Positions 11,631-24,663 of a stretch of 64,000 bases of DNA are shown piece by piece; position 1 is the stretch's first letter, and every line of letters starts with the position of its first letter. The notes under the pieces were generated by a model. That model was given only the letters and a program-made list of their open reading frames with translations. It ran no database searches and was not told where the DNA came from. Source of the stretch: Arachnopeziza araneosa (taxonomy: Eukaryota; Ascomycota; Leotiomycetes; Helotiales; Arachnopezizaceae); the NCBI GenBank assembly GCA_003988855.1, contig QYAI01000006.1, positions 463,384-527,383 on the forward strand. Reading direction: 5' to 3'. Position numbers and translations under genes: made by a program.

Positions 11631-13231
11631 TAACAGATAAATGGAGTTTTCGGATGGCGTCAGCAGATGTATGAGGTGATAGGATATGCGGATGGCGGTT
11701 TTCCAAGTAGCATGTAGATGGGAACAAATGAACCGAATAGAGGTGAGAAGAGTGCTTATTTATTCTTTTTTTTCTTTGCTTGCCTTCATGGAGGTTGTTC
11801 GGTGTCTTGGACGGCAATTCGATCGGCGCCAACGTGTTCCATTTTTTCGGTCATTGATACGGCTTTTAGATCTAACAAGTAGGCTAGACATATGTAGGCA
11901 GACCTGTGTGAGCGCGGCTGTTTGATACGGGAGTGCTGTGCTTGTCTTGTCCATGACCCCGCATAACGCCTCAGCCACCAAGCCCCCGGCTGGCAGTTCG
12001 GTAGCTCAGAGTCTGGGGCAGCGTCTTGTTGGCCCTTTGATTGGGCCCTGACGCCTCACTCGCATGGCCGGCGCTGTAGTAGCCCGTAATTTTCAAGCCT
12101 CATTCTAATCTCGCAACTCCAAGCTCTTGCCGGCTTCATGTAACGGCTTGAGAATGAGCAGTGAAGGCATTCTCTCCTGTGACATAGCTTTCCGAGATAT
12201 CTGTGTTTCATTATCCTGTTTCTGCTTCGCTCAAATCAGGACGTCCTCCAACTTATCCACATCGTTTAAGAAGTGGACACTGAAGATTCAAAAGAGCGGA
12301 CGGCTGCTCAAGACCAATAGCCAATTAAGAGATGCCATGAGCAGAATCAGCCAAAACAAGGAACAGCCTTCTCTATCCGTAATTGTTGTGATAAGAAGAT
12401 CCCATGCCCCCTTGACGTATTACTTTTTTGCTTCGTAAAGCTACAATTCTCTTGCTTCTAAGCTAGGTTTCACTTTAGCCAAACTTGTATACCTACTTTG
12501 CATCAAAAGTATTATGAAAGCAAATATAGAGATTGCACTTGTCTCTCCTCTATTAAGCCTTGCTTCATCTCTATGAAATTTTGAAATACAGGAGCAGAAA
12601 TCTGTCTGACATGGGCCCTTATACTAAAGTGGTACCCTTCTCTACATATATTGGAGGAAGATGGTACCTTGATAACTGACTCTAGCCATTCAAACCTGAA
12701 GCTTTGGGAAGTATTGAATCATACTCCACATAGAGGAGTGCTAATTCGTGGCTTACTGCTAACAGAATTGCTAACTATTCTATACCACGCAGACTTTGCA
12801 GACAATTCTTCTGTTGTGAACAAGAACCCTTTTATTTTAGAAGCATGTATTGCAGTAGAGTTTATTGAAGTGCTACACGAATTTGGTCTTATACCATATA
12901 TCTACTCCAAGATTCCTGCAACTTAAAAGTTTTGGGGTTTATCCATTTTCCGTTGACTTTTTGCTTGAGGTGAATCCAAGGTTCGTTCTCCTCAACCAAG
13001 ACCTCCTCCATTATTGCCCAAAAAAGCACTCCCACGCGACCCGCAACTTGGGCAGTGAATTCCTCGATATAAATCTCATACCCCCACGAGAGTTTATCCT
13101 AGGACCGTAGCGAATCTTCAAGGCGTTAACATTGTGCTGTATCATTCTGCTTTGTTTTTTTTGGGGGGGTGTGCATCGAGACATTTACCAGCGAGTCGAC
13201 AATAAGAAGCAACTCGACAATAGCACCAAAG
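11631..13231. other. Gene-free stretch between divergent genes
   Basis: About 1.6 kb between the monooxygenase (-) and a conserved unknown gene (+). Short ORFs occur (12127-12438, 12651-12926, 12865-13110), but none shows a domain, splice logic or composition that convinces me. A run of T then G (tttttttttggggggg) sits near 13155-13171. Promoters of both genes must lie here. Confidence 0.5.
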
Positions 13232-15295
13232 ATGGCGCACAATGGTCAGTATTCACAATCGGGGCTAGATCTCTACTCATATGAGCAATCAACTTCGAGC
13301 TCCCCCAACTATCATCAAACGAAGCCTTTACAAATCCGCAAGAAATCAAGTCAGCAACTTCCTTCCACATATATCCAACAACCTTTCAACGACGAAAACC
13401 CGTACAAGGAAGAGTCTGAACAGCCATTTTTCCCACCTCGGAGATCATCCATGTACGGGTCTCACGATCTCAAGTTTAGCAACAATCGCGAGGGAGGCCA
13501 CATGCGCCAGAATAGTGCCAGTTCGGCAATTCGGTCCACTATATCGAGCAATAGAAGCAATCCATTCTCTATTACGTCCATTGGCGACTCTCCATCACAT
13601 TCCGTAAGCCAATCTACGATCTCCAGTCAGATGCCACGATATCTTTCGGACGCGTCTTCGGGCATCATAGGCAATTTCGTCCCTATTGACGAGGAAGTGA
13701 CAATGTCGGGTCCTTTGACCGAAGTAACAATTCCATTCTGCGAAGCGTAGGTCCAGTCTCACGAAGGTTGCCCCCATATCTAACTTCGACTAGTCTCTCA
13801 AAGAACGGCCACGTCTATCGCGCTGCTAATCCATATGAGTTTGAACCAGACTCGCCTTATCTACCTAACATACGTCAGACTACTTTCAATGATTTCATGG
13901 TCGATACTAAGCCTATAGTCTCTGCTACTAGTCCTCGAAAGTTGTCTGTAAAGAACTATCAGTCCTATGATAATCCAGAATTCGATACCAGAGCCCCTAC
14001 TCCTCAATCAAATACACCGCCAAGAGCAAATGGCTTTATTCCAAGAAGCGAGTCGTCTCCAACCATCTTGCATGATCATAATTTCCATGAGAGCGGCCGT
14101 AGTCTTGATGTTCCTGATTATTACACTGAGAACGAAACAGTATCCCCACGCCAGCGTGGTCGTGCGCCGTCCGCTCCGAACAGAGCACAGTATCAGCAAC
14201 AAGAAGTCAAGAGCCAGCAAGGCCTACATGATAATCACGAAGTGTGTTCTCCCACTAAATCAATGGCTATTAGTGAAGCAAGTTCGCAGCCACCACTACG
14301 TGGTCGAACTAGATCACCAATCAAAACCCTTGGGGACGTTGAAGAAGCAGATGAGTCTGATATCGGTCCTGAAACACCTACTATTCCACAGAAAAGACGG
14401 TCTCGTTCACCTATGAAAAAAATGTTCGGTGAGAACGGGTGGTTAGGAAAGTCTCCAAATGAGCTGGACCTAAAGAACAGATCGAAACCTCGGAAGGAGA
14501 AAATCTCCATGATGGAGAAGCTCAGGCATAAATTCGAGGAATTTGTATGATCCCTTTACACCTCGTTGTGATTCTCTACTGACGTACTCTTTATAGGCCG
14601 AAAAGGCAGATTTGGGTGCCAAGGGCGGTCCCCGTTCCAGTAGGGAGAAGCATGCAAAAATTTCTGTGCTTTCAGTATCTCTTGGTCCTCCTGAGCAGGC
14701 TAGGATATACATGGAAATTGAGCTCATGTTGGTCCATACAGCGAATGTGTTCCTTATGCTCCAATTCAGTCAAGGTCGAATGGCAGTAGATTCAATTAAG
14801 AAGACTGTTGACGGTTGGAAATCCAAGGGACGACCGGTTGTTATCGAGTTCATGTACGACCAGGCTACGCAGCGAGAGTTAGTGGTCGCGAACCAAAACA
14901 ATTTCCGATTTCACGGCGAGCGAGCTGGTGATGAGATGCGAATTAGCTCGATGTTGTACAACTGGAAGAACGTGGCAAGTCTCATGGCAATTCGAACATT
15001 CTGTGATGCAGACACTGTCATCTTGAAGTTATTGTTTGACATCGAGCAGGTCCTCGAGTTTCTCGGAGCTAGAGACCCGATACTGTATCGCTTGCAGCAA
15101 ATACGCGCTTCCTGCGTAGATATGATGAGAGTTTCTCGTCAGATGAAGGAAGCCGAGGCTAATGCCAATATCCACGGAGCACGAATATACCGCGACACTG
15201 TGTCTAGCAGTAGCACATCGGCAGAAAAGTTATCTAGAGCGCAGTCCGTGGATGACTCTTATGGTAATACGAAGCTGGTAACTGGCAACACGTAG
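13232..15295 (+). CDS. Conserved fungal protein of unknown function, disordered N-terminus
   Basis: Family not recognised. Exons: 13232-13746, 13794-14544, 14597-15295, giving 654 aa. I chose the ATG at 13232 (AAGATGGCG context); an in-frame ATG at 13169 would add 21 residues. Residues 1 to about 430 are Ser/Pro/Asn-rich with many RSxS-like sites (PPRRSSM, SRSPMKK) that suggest phosphoregulation. From about 420 the chain becomes basic and helical (EKISMMEKLRHKFEEFAEKA). It then forms a compact C-terminal domain of some 170 residues (KISVLSVSLGPPEQARIYME, IRTFCDADTVILKLLFDIEQ, LGARDPILYRLQQIRASCVD). Intron 1 (13747-13793, GTAGGT, CTAAC, TAG) joins IPFCEA to LSKNGHVYRAA; intron 2 is 14545-14596. 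No transmembrane segment. Confidence 0.8.
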
Positions 15296-15980
15296 ACTCG
15301 CTTTGGCACGTTGGTCGTGAGGTCTATCTCATACGACAATACCCCTTTCGATAATCAGTCATCTGGCTAGCTTTTGTGTATTGAATTCCACTTTAATTTG
15401 ATAGCATTGGCCCGTCTAGGTATCAAGGTTCTGGTTGCTGCTAAGAAAATTTACCTGACTTTAATAGCATGATAAGGGTCCGGTATGATAATAACGATCA
15501 AGCCTCAGCTTACAAGAGCCTTTCATAGCCATTATTTGTATGTGGTAGAAGAAGAAGAAATGGCAAAGGAACAACCTAAACAAATCATCCATGACACGTG
15601 ATTACATACGTCACTCTGCCTAAAATAGTTCCAACAAACATTCGCATCTGATCGCAAAGCTTCCCGGAGCACCTTCCCAGCCTACCAGGCGGCGGCGAGT
15701 TTGCTGTATGCCGTTTGTATTGCCAGCATCTTCCTTCAGCTTCCTCTTCTCACCATTCTTCATCGTACCATCCTCTTAGCTCCTCGGACTCTCTCGCTGC
15801 CTAGGAATCCGTCAACTGAGAAAGATTAATTCCGCAGCTCTCCTCCCAACACGTTTTATTGCTGCCTGCTCCGCTTGCCAGACTCTCAACCTATTCCTGC
15901 ATGCTCTCTTTAAATGGTTGACCGCCACGTTTGGTACGTGATACTTTCCAAGTATGGAATCCCGCTGACTCCCAAAGCAT
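15296..15980. other. Intergenic, upstream of the DDHD phospholipase
   Basis: 685 bp between two genes on +. A CT-rich stretch around 15720-15860 resembles a fungal promoter/5' leader. No gene seen. Confidence 0.5.
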
Positions 15981-18900
15981 ATGATGGCTCCTCACACCTA
16001 TAGTTCTCCATGCCATCTTGCCCCTCCTGTCGACTTAATACCATCAAGTAATGAAGACTACATTCCTCATCTCAACGCGCAGTTTTTCTATTCCTCCCCA
16101 TTACCCATAGACGATCCTCTCTCCGCTGTGCCAAGCACAACTGGTTCTGAATCCAAGACTATAAAGCACCCTCCTCGGCCCTTTTCAGACTACGATAACA
16201 AAGCCTTGGAGGAAGCATGGCAGGGCCTTGTTCCAAATACGGAGAGAAAACCCTTCAAAAAAGTCAATAAGAGCTCGAGAGAGGGAGGAAACTTAGGTCA
16301 GGTCTCTGGCTCAGTCGAAATACCAGAGGGTTCTAAGAAATCTAATAACAATGCTTACTCCTCCGTTTTTACGAGAACTACTACAAATCATAATGCCCAG
16401 AATATTGAAGCAGCTTCACTCACTTCAGTAGGCACCTCTCGGTCCGATCCCAAAACCCTTGGCCAGTCTGTGACCGAGGATGATTATCCCGTTTCGAACC
16501 CGAACAAAAGTAAGACCTCAAAGAAATCAAGAAAAAGTAAATTGTCCAACCATAGTATATATATGTCCCAGGAAGTACAAGAAGATCAAGGAATCTCTGA
16601 CGTGGAAGCTTCGATCACAAAGCCAATCGGTACAACCTCAAGCCCAGTCGGCTATGAAGATATGGAAGAGGACAATTGCATCGAACCGGAAAACTGTGTT
16701 GCATGTCAAGAAGTTGGCTCAAGCCAGAGTCCTGCTCAGGAATACATTGAAAGAGTGGATGATTTCTGCCCAGTCTGTATAGGAGAGGCACAGGAAGATG
16801 GCCCGGGGGAGGGATCACTTCAACCAGCTCGGAAGGACCTCAAATTACTAGAAGCTAACACCAAAATTCGATCTACGATGTTATTGGGCTCCGGCAGATC
16901 AGACAAGGCTAGTCTAGATGGCAAATATGATGATGAAACGACTCCTCGTTCTAACCTCGCTCCGGATACCCAAGCTTCCCCTATAACAATTCCAAATTCT
17001 GCTTCGATCTTGAAAAATCGCATTTCTACCACCTCAACCCCAAATTCTGCTTCAACTTCGAACAATCAAGTTATTACGTCATCAATACCAAATTCTAGTT
17101 CGGTTGCAGATAATTGTCGAAGTTGCGGGAACGAAGATTCTGGTACTAGTGGTCTTCCTTTTGTAAAACTAGCTTCTCGTCCCAGCACCCCGCAGCCTCC
17201 TGTCGCTGACAGGCTCCTCGATGGTGATGATGTTAATTCGAAACAAAGCCACGAACGAGAAACGACAGGAATGGAGACGGTGACTGTAAAAGTTCATACA
17301 TGCAAGGCACAGAAAAAAGCGAAGAAGCGAGCTGAAGTGCCAGTTGGCATTTCCAGACTCCATCTTGTCAAAATTCCCGAGCTAGTAATGGAACCAATAT
17401 ATTGGTCACCGGTCCATGATATATCCAGTGTTACTCGAGCAACTGTGAGGATCCCTTGTGCCTATTCTTTCGCCTGACACACATGAAAATGCTGACCTTT
17501 GGATCCCAGTGGTTCTATCGAGACACTCTTTTTCCAGTAGAGCCAGCAGTCGCCAATCAGCTAGAATCTGGTTATAAAGAGCTTCGTCCTTGGTCACAAA
17601 CCTGGAAAGATGAAGTAAGGACTCGCCATTGTCTATCTTTGAAGTCAATAATGGCATCCATGTACTGATTTGCCTCTTAGCTAAATTCTGCTGTTGAAGT
17701 GGGAGCGGCAGGCGAGGAGAAGATTTCTCATCGTCTTTGGCCAAAAGATGAACCAAAAGGGACGTCACGGAAGATCTCGTGTACGCTCTCAAGCAGTCCA
17801 CATTGCGCAGCACACTGCTTTCATGGTGAAGCTGCTGCCGAGGGAAGTGTGGAACTTGAGTTTTCAGAGAAAGGCCCTGCGATTAAGACGGTAACTAAAA
17901 AGTATGCCAATGCTGATGTCATATACGAGAATTCACGAAAAGCGTACATACTGAAACCGAACCTTCAACCGTCTGCTTACTATGGTCGAAAACCACTTCA
18001 AAAGATTAGGAGGGGCATTTCTGTTGGAATTCCTGTCCTTCGAGGATTCGACTGGAAAGCTTTTGAGAAGCTTCACCCACCCAAATTAATGTCTACTGGC
18101 CGAGAGGGATCCGCTTTTATTCCCAGCGATGCAAATGCTGTCAAAACAAAATTTTGTCCCGCTTGTAGAGCACATGAACAGCAACCTGAGATAAAAGAGT
18201 TGCTACTTGTGATTCACGGAATTGGGCAAAAGCTATCTGAACGGGTGGAAAGCTTCCACTTTACACACGCCATTAATCAATTTCGTCAACAGATCAATGT
18301 TGAGTCCTCTATCATGCATTCAGGCCGGCCTCAGAATCAAACAGCATTTGGAACAATGACGCTCCCTGTAAACTGGCGCAATACACTGTCTTTTGAAGAA
18401 GGCGGCCTTATGAAAAATTCAAAAGAGAACGAGCAGAAACTAGACTACTCTCTTTCCGATGTCACACAAGAGTCGCTGCCAGCTGTCCGTAAAATGATCT
18501 CAGACGTGATGCTCGACATACCATATTATATGTCGCACCACAAACCGAAGATGATTCAGGCTGTGATTCAGGAGGCAAATCGAATATACAAACTTTGGTG
18601 TAAGAATAATCCTGGTTTCGAAAAGCAGGGTCGAGTACACATTATTGCCCACTCCCTCGGAAGTGCCATGGCCCTTGAGATTTTAAGCCGCCAACCAACA
18701 TCAGTTCCAAGGCTCAACTTGAGTTCTAAGAAGATGAACATTAAGCACTTCGACTTCAAGACAACGAACTTATTCTTTGTCGGGAGCCCAGCAGGGTTCT
18801 TCTTGTTACTTGATCAGTCGAAATTGCTACCTCGGCGAGGCCAGGGAAAACCAGATTCCGAGCTCAGGGATGACAGTGATAAAGCTCTCACAGGTGAAGT

Positions 18901-19426
18901 GAGTGCATTTGGATGCTTAGCGGTAGACAACATTTACAATATTCTCCACTATAATGACCCGATAGCATATCGGCTCAATCCTTGCGTTGATAACGTTTAC
19001 GCTGCCCAGTTAAAAGATGCCCAAGTTCCAAGCGCTTCAACCAGCTTCTTTGAGGGAATTGGAAATGCTGTGCGTGGAATAATCCCGGGTGTATCAGCAC
19101 CATCAAATGCTTCCATTGGTCAAATTGCAAAACCACTAGGTGTAGCACGTCTCCCTTCTCAACTAGAGATGGAAGTGCACGACTTCACCCGCGAGGAAAT
19201 TGCAGAAAAGAAGTTTTACCTCCTTAATGATAATGGGCAGGTTGATTGGTACTTAAGTAGCGGCCAAGGTTCGATGACTTGGCAGTATCTTAATATGTTA
19301 TCGGCACATAGCAGCTACTGGTTGAATCCAGACTTCATCAGGTTTGTGGTGGTGGAAATTGGTCGACAGCCTGGAAAAAAACACACTCTTCCCAGCATAA
19401 AGGCTTCCAAGAAGACACGCAAGTAA
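15981..19426 (+). CDS. DDHD-domain phospholipase A1-like protein
   Basis: Related to yeast Ddl1 (YOR022C) and animal PA-PLA1 proteins, which hydrolyse phosphatidic acid and other phospholipids on organelle membranes. Exons 15981-17444, 17510-17614, 17681-19426, giving 1104 aa. The first 470 residues are disordered, Ser/Asn-rich and carry paired cysteines (CVAC, CPVC, CRSC). A conserved block WFYRDTLFPVEPAVANQLES spans the small second exon. The lipase core begins ELLLVIHGIGQKL, with nucleophile Ser848 in IIAHSLGSAMA, then LFFVGSPAGFF and HYNDPIAYRL of the DDHD domain, ending RFVVVEIG. The elbow reads A-H-S-L-G rather than G-x-S-x-G. Introns are 65 and 66 nt. Substrate preference cannot be read from sequence. 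Confidence 0.9.
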
Positions 19427-19679
19427 TGGCATGACACACTATTTGGCCGAAAGATATTAAGGCTCAGGAATTGCTTCACAAAAGACGATGATATTGATAG
19501 GGTGAGAAGGCAGTGGTGTATTAACGGCTGCTTGATTCCTCGGAGCCGATACAGGAGTTCTGTAGATTGATAGACGTACGATACCCATTATACCTAGAAA
19601 TAAGAAATAAGAATTCAAAACTAACCCAATGCTGCTTCCGTCCTTCCACCGCCGCGCTGAGGCAAATCTACACCAGAAG

Positions 19680-19904
19680 TCAACGTGATTCGTGGTGGCA
19701 CAATGGACACTTGCAGACTTTAATACGAGCCCGGAAGATAGGAAAGTAAGCAATCTCATCCTCAGGGAAGACAGGGTCGTGCTGTCAGAGTCAGTCAAAA
19801 GACAGAGTTGGAAATGTGAGGCTGGGTACCTGAAGAATATGATACCCTCCATATGCAAATAGTAATACAATGTTCACGGATAAGGTAAGCTTAAAGCTGG
19901 TCAT
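19680..19904 (-). CDS. Possible small two-exon membrane protein
   Basis: Exons on - 19904-19830 and 19781-19680 join into 58 codons: start MTSFKLTLSVNIVLLFAYGG (one hydrophobic segment), then YHILQHDPVFPEDEIAYFPI and a Cys-rich end (KVCKCPLCHHESR). The intron 19782-19829 (48 nt) has GT, a CTGAC branch site and CAG. Composition, splice signals and the clear start favour a real gene, but I do not recognise the family. The 3' end is uncertain because a further intron could begin at the last codons (CACGTTGAC). It is convergent with the DDHD gene, 253 bp away. Confidence 0.45.
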
Positions 19905-22900
19905 CTTTGTCTAGGCTGACAAAGTTAGTAACTACATTTAGATACAGTCTATTTGCAATAATTTTTACGATATTCTTAAATAGCTTTGGTAGATAGCTGG
20001 TGATCCCCGTAGCGCTGAAAGTTTTAGATAGATCAATCAATAGGTGTCACGGAAAGTACTCCCTGGACAGATGGGATGGGGTATCACTTGCTCTGGTTTT
20101 AGCTCCTGTGAGCTCCTTATGCACATAAATACTGAGCTCAGCTCACAATTATTTATTCTTTCTTTAGATCTACTCAATTTAACTATCTCACACTCATCAA
20201 CCCCACTATCGTGCTCTCGGTCCAGAAAGGATATGGTTGATGTGCTCTAAAACGTCAATAGAGGATTGTCACAAGGCTGATCGTCAAGCTTCAAGAGAGA
20301 TAATAAGGGGCAATGAGTAGATAACAAAACACCAGGGTTGCATGAAGCCCTGTGTCATTGCTAATACACGTCCAGCTATTTTTTGGTTGGCACCAACACT
20401 CGAGCAGATCTTGAAGAGACAGACTTCATCTATAAATTGGACACTTGGTTTGTCTTTCGTAAATTCTGTGTCTACTCCAACATGCTTTCGAAACCAACAG
20501 GTACATTAGTATGCTGCGAATTGATACACTCCCTGGTGCTTAAGTCACTCGGAGAGATAATCACTTCCAACTATCCTACCGATTACAGAAAGAAACACGT
20601 GGTTCTAGCCCCATCTCAAAGCTGGATGTAACGGGGACGAATTCAAGACCATAAATAACAATATTGACTTCAAGTAAGACAGAAAAATTGTGCAAGCTTG
20701 CTAAACAAAACATACCGTGACTTACTAAGGTGAATGTTTAAAGACTCCCAAGAGCTTTCCTTCAAGCAATCGCACTTTTAGGAAATGTACTTAGGTGGAT
20801 ATTATAAAAGGGCTAACAACTCTGAACTTTTTGGAAACCACGCACAATATCCCTTTCAGGATGGAGCGCATCTATATCCTTTGGATATTCGAGGTGTATT
20901 ACGCAAGCGGGTACGATGATTTTACACTACAAAGTCGATATTTGTTGTTTGTATTTCTTGTTTGTTCTTTAGTCATAAGGAATAGAAAGGTAAAATCTTT
21001 GTTCGACAAGGCGTCGTCAATTTTTCATTTCTAAAAGTTCACATAGCAAGAGAATAGTAATCACTTTGGATGGAATTTTACGAAATAGGCGAAGAATTTT
21101 TGATTAGTCAATAGTAGATCTTCTCTGTGTAACATATAGATATATAGATAGATGTAAGTTACCGTCAGGAATCATGGAAATGGAATCCTTTGTCATTATA
21201 CCAGGGGTCGCTCTGATTCATGGCTCGCTGTTAAAAAGCACTCCAAGTAGCTAGTCAAGACGGACAATTTAAACAGTTGTATAGAGACAAACCTCGGCAA
21301 TTCATTGCGGAAAATAGCTTCTATTTTAGAAGTTCCTTCTTATATATTATGACAAGTTATTCAAGATGTTGGGTGTCAAGAATTAGCGCGATCTGTTAGA
21401 CTGTGTTGAGATCTGGAGTCCCAGAAATCTTGTAGGATATGTCCGATGGATCACAGAACGATTCCTAATAGGGAAAGGGGCGGTCTCGAGTCCAGAACAT
21501 TGTGGCTGCCATGCAACATTGTGCAGAACCCCCTAGAATACAGGTTGCGTGTTTTGAATATACTTGATCTCATTCATAGATGCATGCGGTGTGATTGTGA
21601 CAAAACAATAATATTAACACCTGGAAAGCAACGCAGTGTAGGTCTAACTTCATGTGGTGATAGAGCCCATCAGTTGTAGAATCCCTGTTTTTGTGGAAGC
21701 CTCGTGTATTCCATTGTTCGGAAGTTAGCAAAAATAACGAAAAATAAACCCATATTAAGGTTCTATGATTTCTCTGACGTAGGTATCGAAAACTTGCTGC
21801 CTGTGGCTTAAGAAAATTGTGAGAGTTGAAAATATATATTTCAAAGCTGTATTTAGAAAATTTACGAGCACGAGAGGGATTTTGCTTAAAGGACAACGAA
21901 TAACAACAATTCCTTCAACTAGGTTGGGAGCGCTAGTCCTTGAATTTCAACTTTTTATACACGAAGATTATAGTATAAAATATGGGTTCGCTCTGCACGT
22001 TCCAATGTAGAGTGAGAGAAAGATACATGCCGTTGATCACTGAACTCCGAGATCAAATTTGCCCAAGTAAATGCTGAGGAGCAGAGTATGTGCGCAAGAT
22101 CGTAGGGTTTGAGGGGTCAATTTCAACATTAACATCCATTCGGGCGATGCGTGTGGAACACCGCTGCCATAATGGAAATTGAAGGTTGGTGGTGGCCCTA
22201 GTCAGTCACAGGAATAGCCGATATCTAGAAGACTTTCTCCGGATATTTGCTGTAGCAGCTCATTTGAGGACTGGCATGTTTCCTTTCCAGCGGTTGCTAG
22301 GTTTGACCGTCACACCAACTGCAGTGACAAAAAAGAGATAAACGGATGGTCGGACCTTGTAGCAGGGACACTGGGGTGCTGATTCGTGCGTTTGCCCGAT
22401 TTTCCATTTTGAGTGCCTGCATCCGCAGCCCTAAATAGGTTTAAAGGATGGGTCAAGGGAATGAAAGCTCCTCTGTCACGCTACGGCCAGAACCCACACG
22501 ATCCAGAGTCATTAAGCAGTGGAACCTCTGATGCAAGTGTGACAGACCATGCTTAACAGGGGGGAAATAAAAGTTCTTAGCAAGAAGGATCTTGAAGGAG
22601 AGCGATGTTGACCAAGGCCGGACGCCGTCTAGTGGCTGCAGGATCTAGGAGCCGAAAGCGAAACCGCGCGAAGTCGCACTACGAATGCAGTAGTAGTCAA
22701 ATTGCGAAGTTAACCGTCCAGTCATGAATATATTCGGAAGCTATGCCCAGGACGCCAGACCAAAAAGTGTGTTGGTGGAGGTAGACGAGAACAAATCCAG
22801 CAATACGAGAGCCGGAATAAGCGCCAGCGAGCACAAGTACGAGTAGACCCGAAAGAGGCGCCATGCTTCTGGCGAAGCAGGCAATCGCCGCAACCGCCCA

Positions 22901-23160
22901 GTGGAGGTGGCAGAAAGCCACTAACAGCGCCAATGTGCGGCGTGATGTTTGACTTCGATCCTGCGCATCAGAAGGCGCCACAGGTGTGCCTTGCAGGATA
23001 GCCAGAGAGTAATGGGAATGGGTGTGAGGGTCTCGGCTCCGCGATTATGGACTTGATATCCGCGGCGTTCCAAAGCATCTTAGAAGCTCTCGGGCTGGCC
23101 ACCTCGACGGAGAATTGACTTTTGCGATTCGACGGCTCGGGAGTCGGGAAGTCGAGCAGG

Positions 23161-23190
23161 AGGAGCTGGAGGAGCTGGAGGAGCTGGAAG
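23161..23190. repeat. GGAGCTGGA short tandem repeat
   Basis: Three or more near-perfect 9-bp units in a row, extending imperfectly to the left from about 23153. Confidence 0.7.
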
Positions 23191-24221
23191 CAAGCCGGCC
23201 TTACAGCCGAGACATTGGTTGAGCCTTGAAGCCCTCTTCTCCTTTCTTCGATCGATCTCGGTATCAGATTCGGACTGGGCGTCGAGGTGGTGTGACAGAA
23301 GCAGCTCTGTTCGTTCCATGCAGCGTCAGCCATGTTGCGTTGTTGGAGGATGTCTGGCTTCTTCTGGCGGGGAATTCCAAATATCTTTTTCCAAGGCACT
23401 GCGTGGGGTTCATGTTGATTGGCTTTTTGCCGCAGTGAAAAGAATTTCAATGTCCGTCGTGACTTGTCCCTGGCTGTCTCTTGGTACCAACTGCATCGCC
23501 ACCATCTCTGTCTGATTCATGTCCTTGCGCCTCAACGGGCCCCATCCCCAGCCAAAAGCCGTTGGCCAGGACAGGACCCAGCCAGCCGACCTTGTTTCTT
23601 CCTCCTCTCCTTCTTCCGCGTCGGACTTCCTTCCTCTCCCGTCTCCTCCCCAAGCGCCATCCAATCTCTGGGCGAACCCCCCTTCATCCATTCCTCCCCC
23701 CCATCCAATCCCGTAGAGCCTCCTCTGTTCGGTTAACCCTGACCCAACAACCTCCCCCCTTCCACCAACACCAAACACCAACACCACCACCAACAACCAC
23801 CTCCTGCAGCCACCCAGTTGTTGCTCGTCCAAGATCCAACAACGGCCATCCATCTTGGGTCCCTAGAGTCTCGCTCGAGATCCTACTTCGGACGACCTTT
23901 CGTAGTTCGGACTTCTGAATGTAGCTCTAGCGTTCAATAGCCGCCGGACAAGGCAGGCTAGTCTTGCTTACTGTGCCTAACCGTATCATGGTGGTGATCG
24001 GTGATCGGTGCTCGGTCGTCGGTCACGGTGCTGGCTGTCAAATTATTCCAGGCTCCAGGAATGGAGAATACGATGGAGCCAATGATCTCTTCTGATTGGT
24101 TCGCTCGGAAAACACGTACATATCGACAGACAGACAAACAGACAAGTCTTCCGCATCCAGTCCAGTCCGCTCATCTCAAACCGCAATAGCCCCCCCCATC
24201 TCAAATCTGGCTGCCTAGAAG

Positions 24222-24250
24222 CACCACCACCACACCACCACCACCAACAC
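24222..24250. repeat. CAC/CCA trinucleotide run
   Basis: A microsatellite of CAC/ACC triplets in otherwise CT-rich DNA, upstream of a CCAACACC tail. Confidence 0.7.
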
Positions 24251-24663
24251 CTGCCAGACCCTTTCCGTCACAACTCCGCCAATTGTGAGATCCGGTTATT
24301 TCCCAATTCAGAAGTTTTACTGGAATGCCGCCGAGATTCCATCCGTCCACCAGGCTCGATTCATACGCTGACGTGCAGACTCAAATTTGTTGGAAAGGGA
24401 AGGGGGTATTCTACTCGACAACACCAACAACGCCCACCAATGCCCGCCTTCAATCCCATTTCAATGCGGGAGAAAAATACCCCGCAGAATATTTACATAA
24501 AATCCTAGAGCCAGTTGCTTGTCCGCCCGTGTCATTCGTCCATATCGTCTTCAGCTCTTCATTGTGCCAGTGGGACCGAAACATGTGGCTGCTCATGAAA
24601 CGTTGCTGGCTCGTCGTGAAGTCCAGTCACGAATTTCTCGATGAGATGAGATTTGATCTCCAA

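Larger units (their letters stand above)
19905..24663. other. Long gene-poor stretch with simple repeats
   Basis: About 4.8 kb without a gene I can support. 19905-22690 is moderately AT-rich with only short ORFs. 22700-24660 is GC- and CT-rich: a roughly 9-bp GGAGCTGGA tandem repeat lies at 23161-23190, long CT/CCA-rich tracts around 23540-23830, and a CAC triplet run at 24222-24250. Hydrophobic or proline-rich ORFs here (for example 22697-22981 -, 23481-23918 +) look like products of biased composition. No tRNA or rRNA recognised. Confidence 0.5.

Noticed and set aside
12127..13110. Three short ORFs on + as genes or one spliced gene
   Set aside because: No domain, no convincing splice signals joining them, and no composition difference from flanking non-coding DNA.
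22697..23450. Hydrophobic and Ser/Leu-rich ORFs on - as a membrane protein gene
   Set aside because: The ORFs overlap in different frames, include a 9-bp tandem repeat, and lie in GC-biased DNA; no family features.
23410..23918. Overlapping Pro- and Gly-rich ORFs on both strands
   Set aside because: They mirror a CT/CCA-rich tract read in several frames, typical of composition bias.
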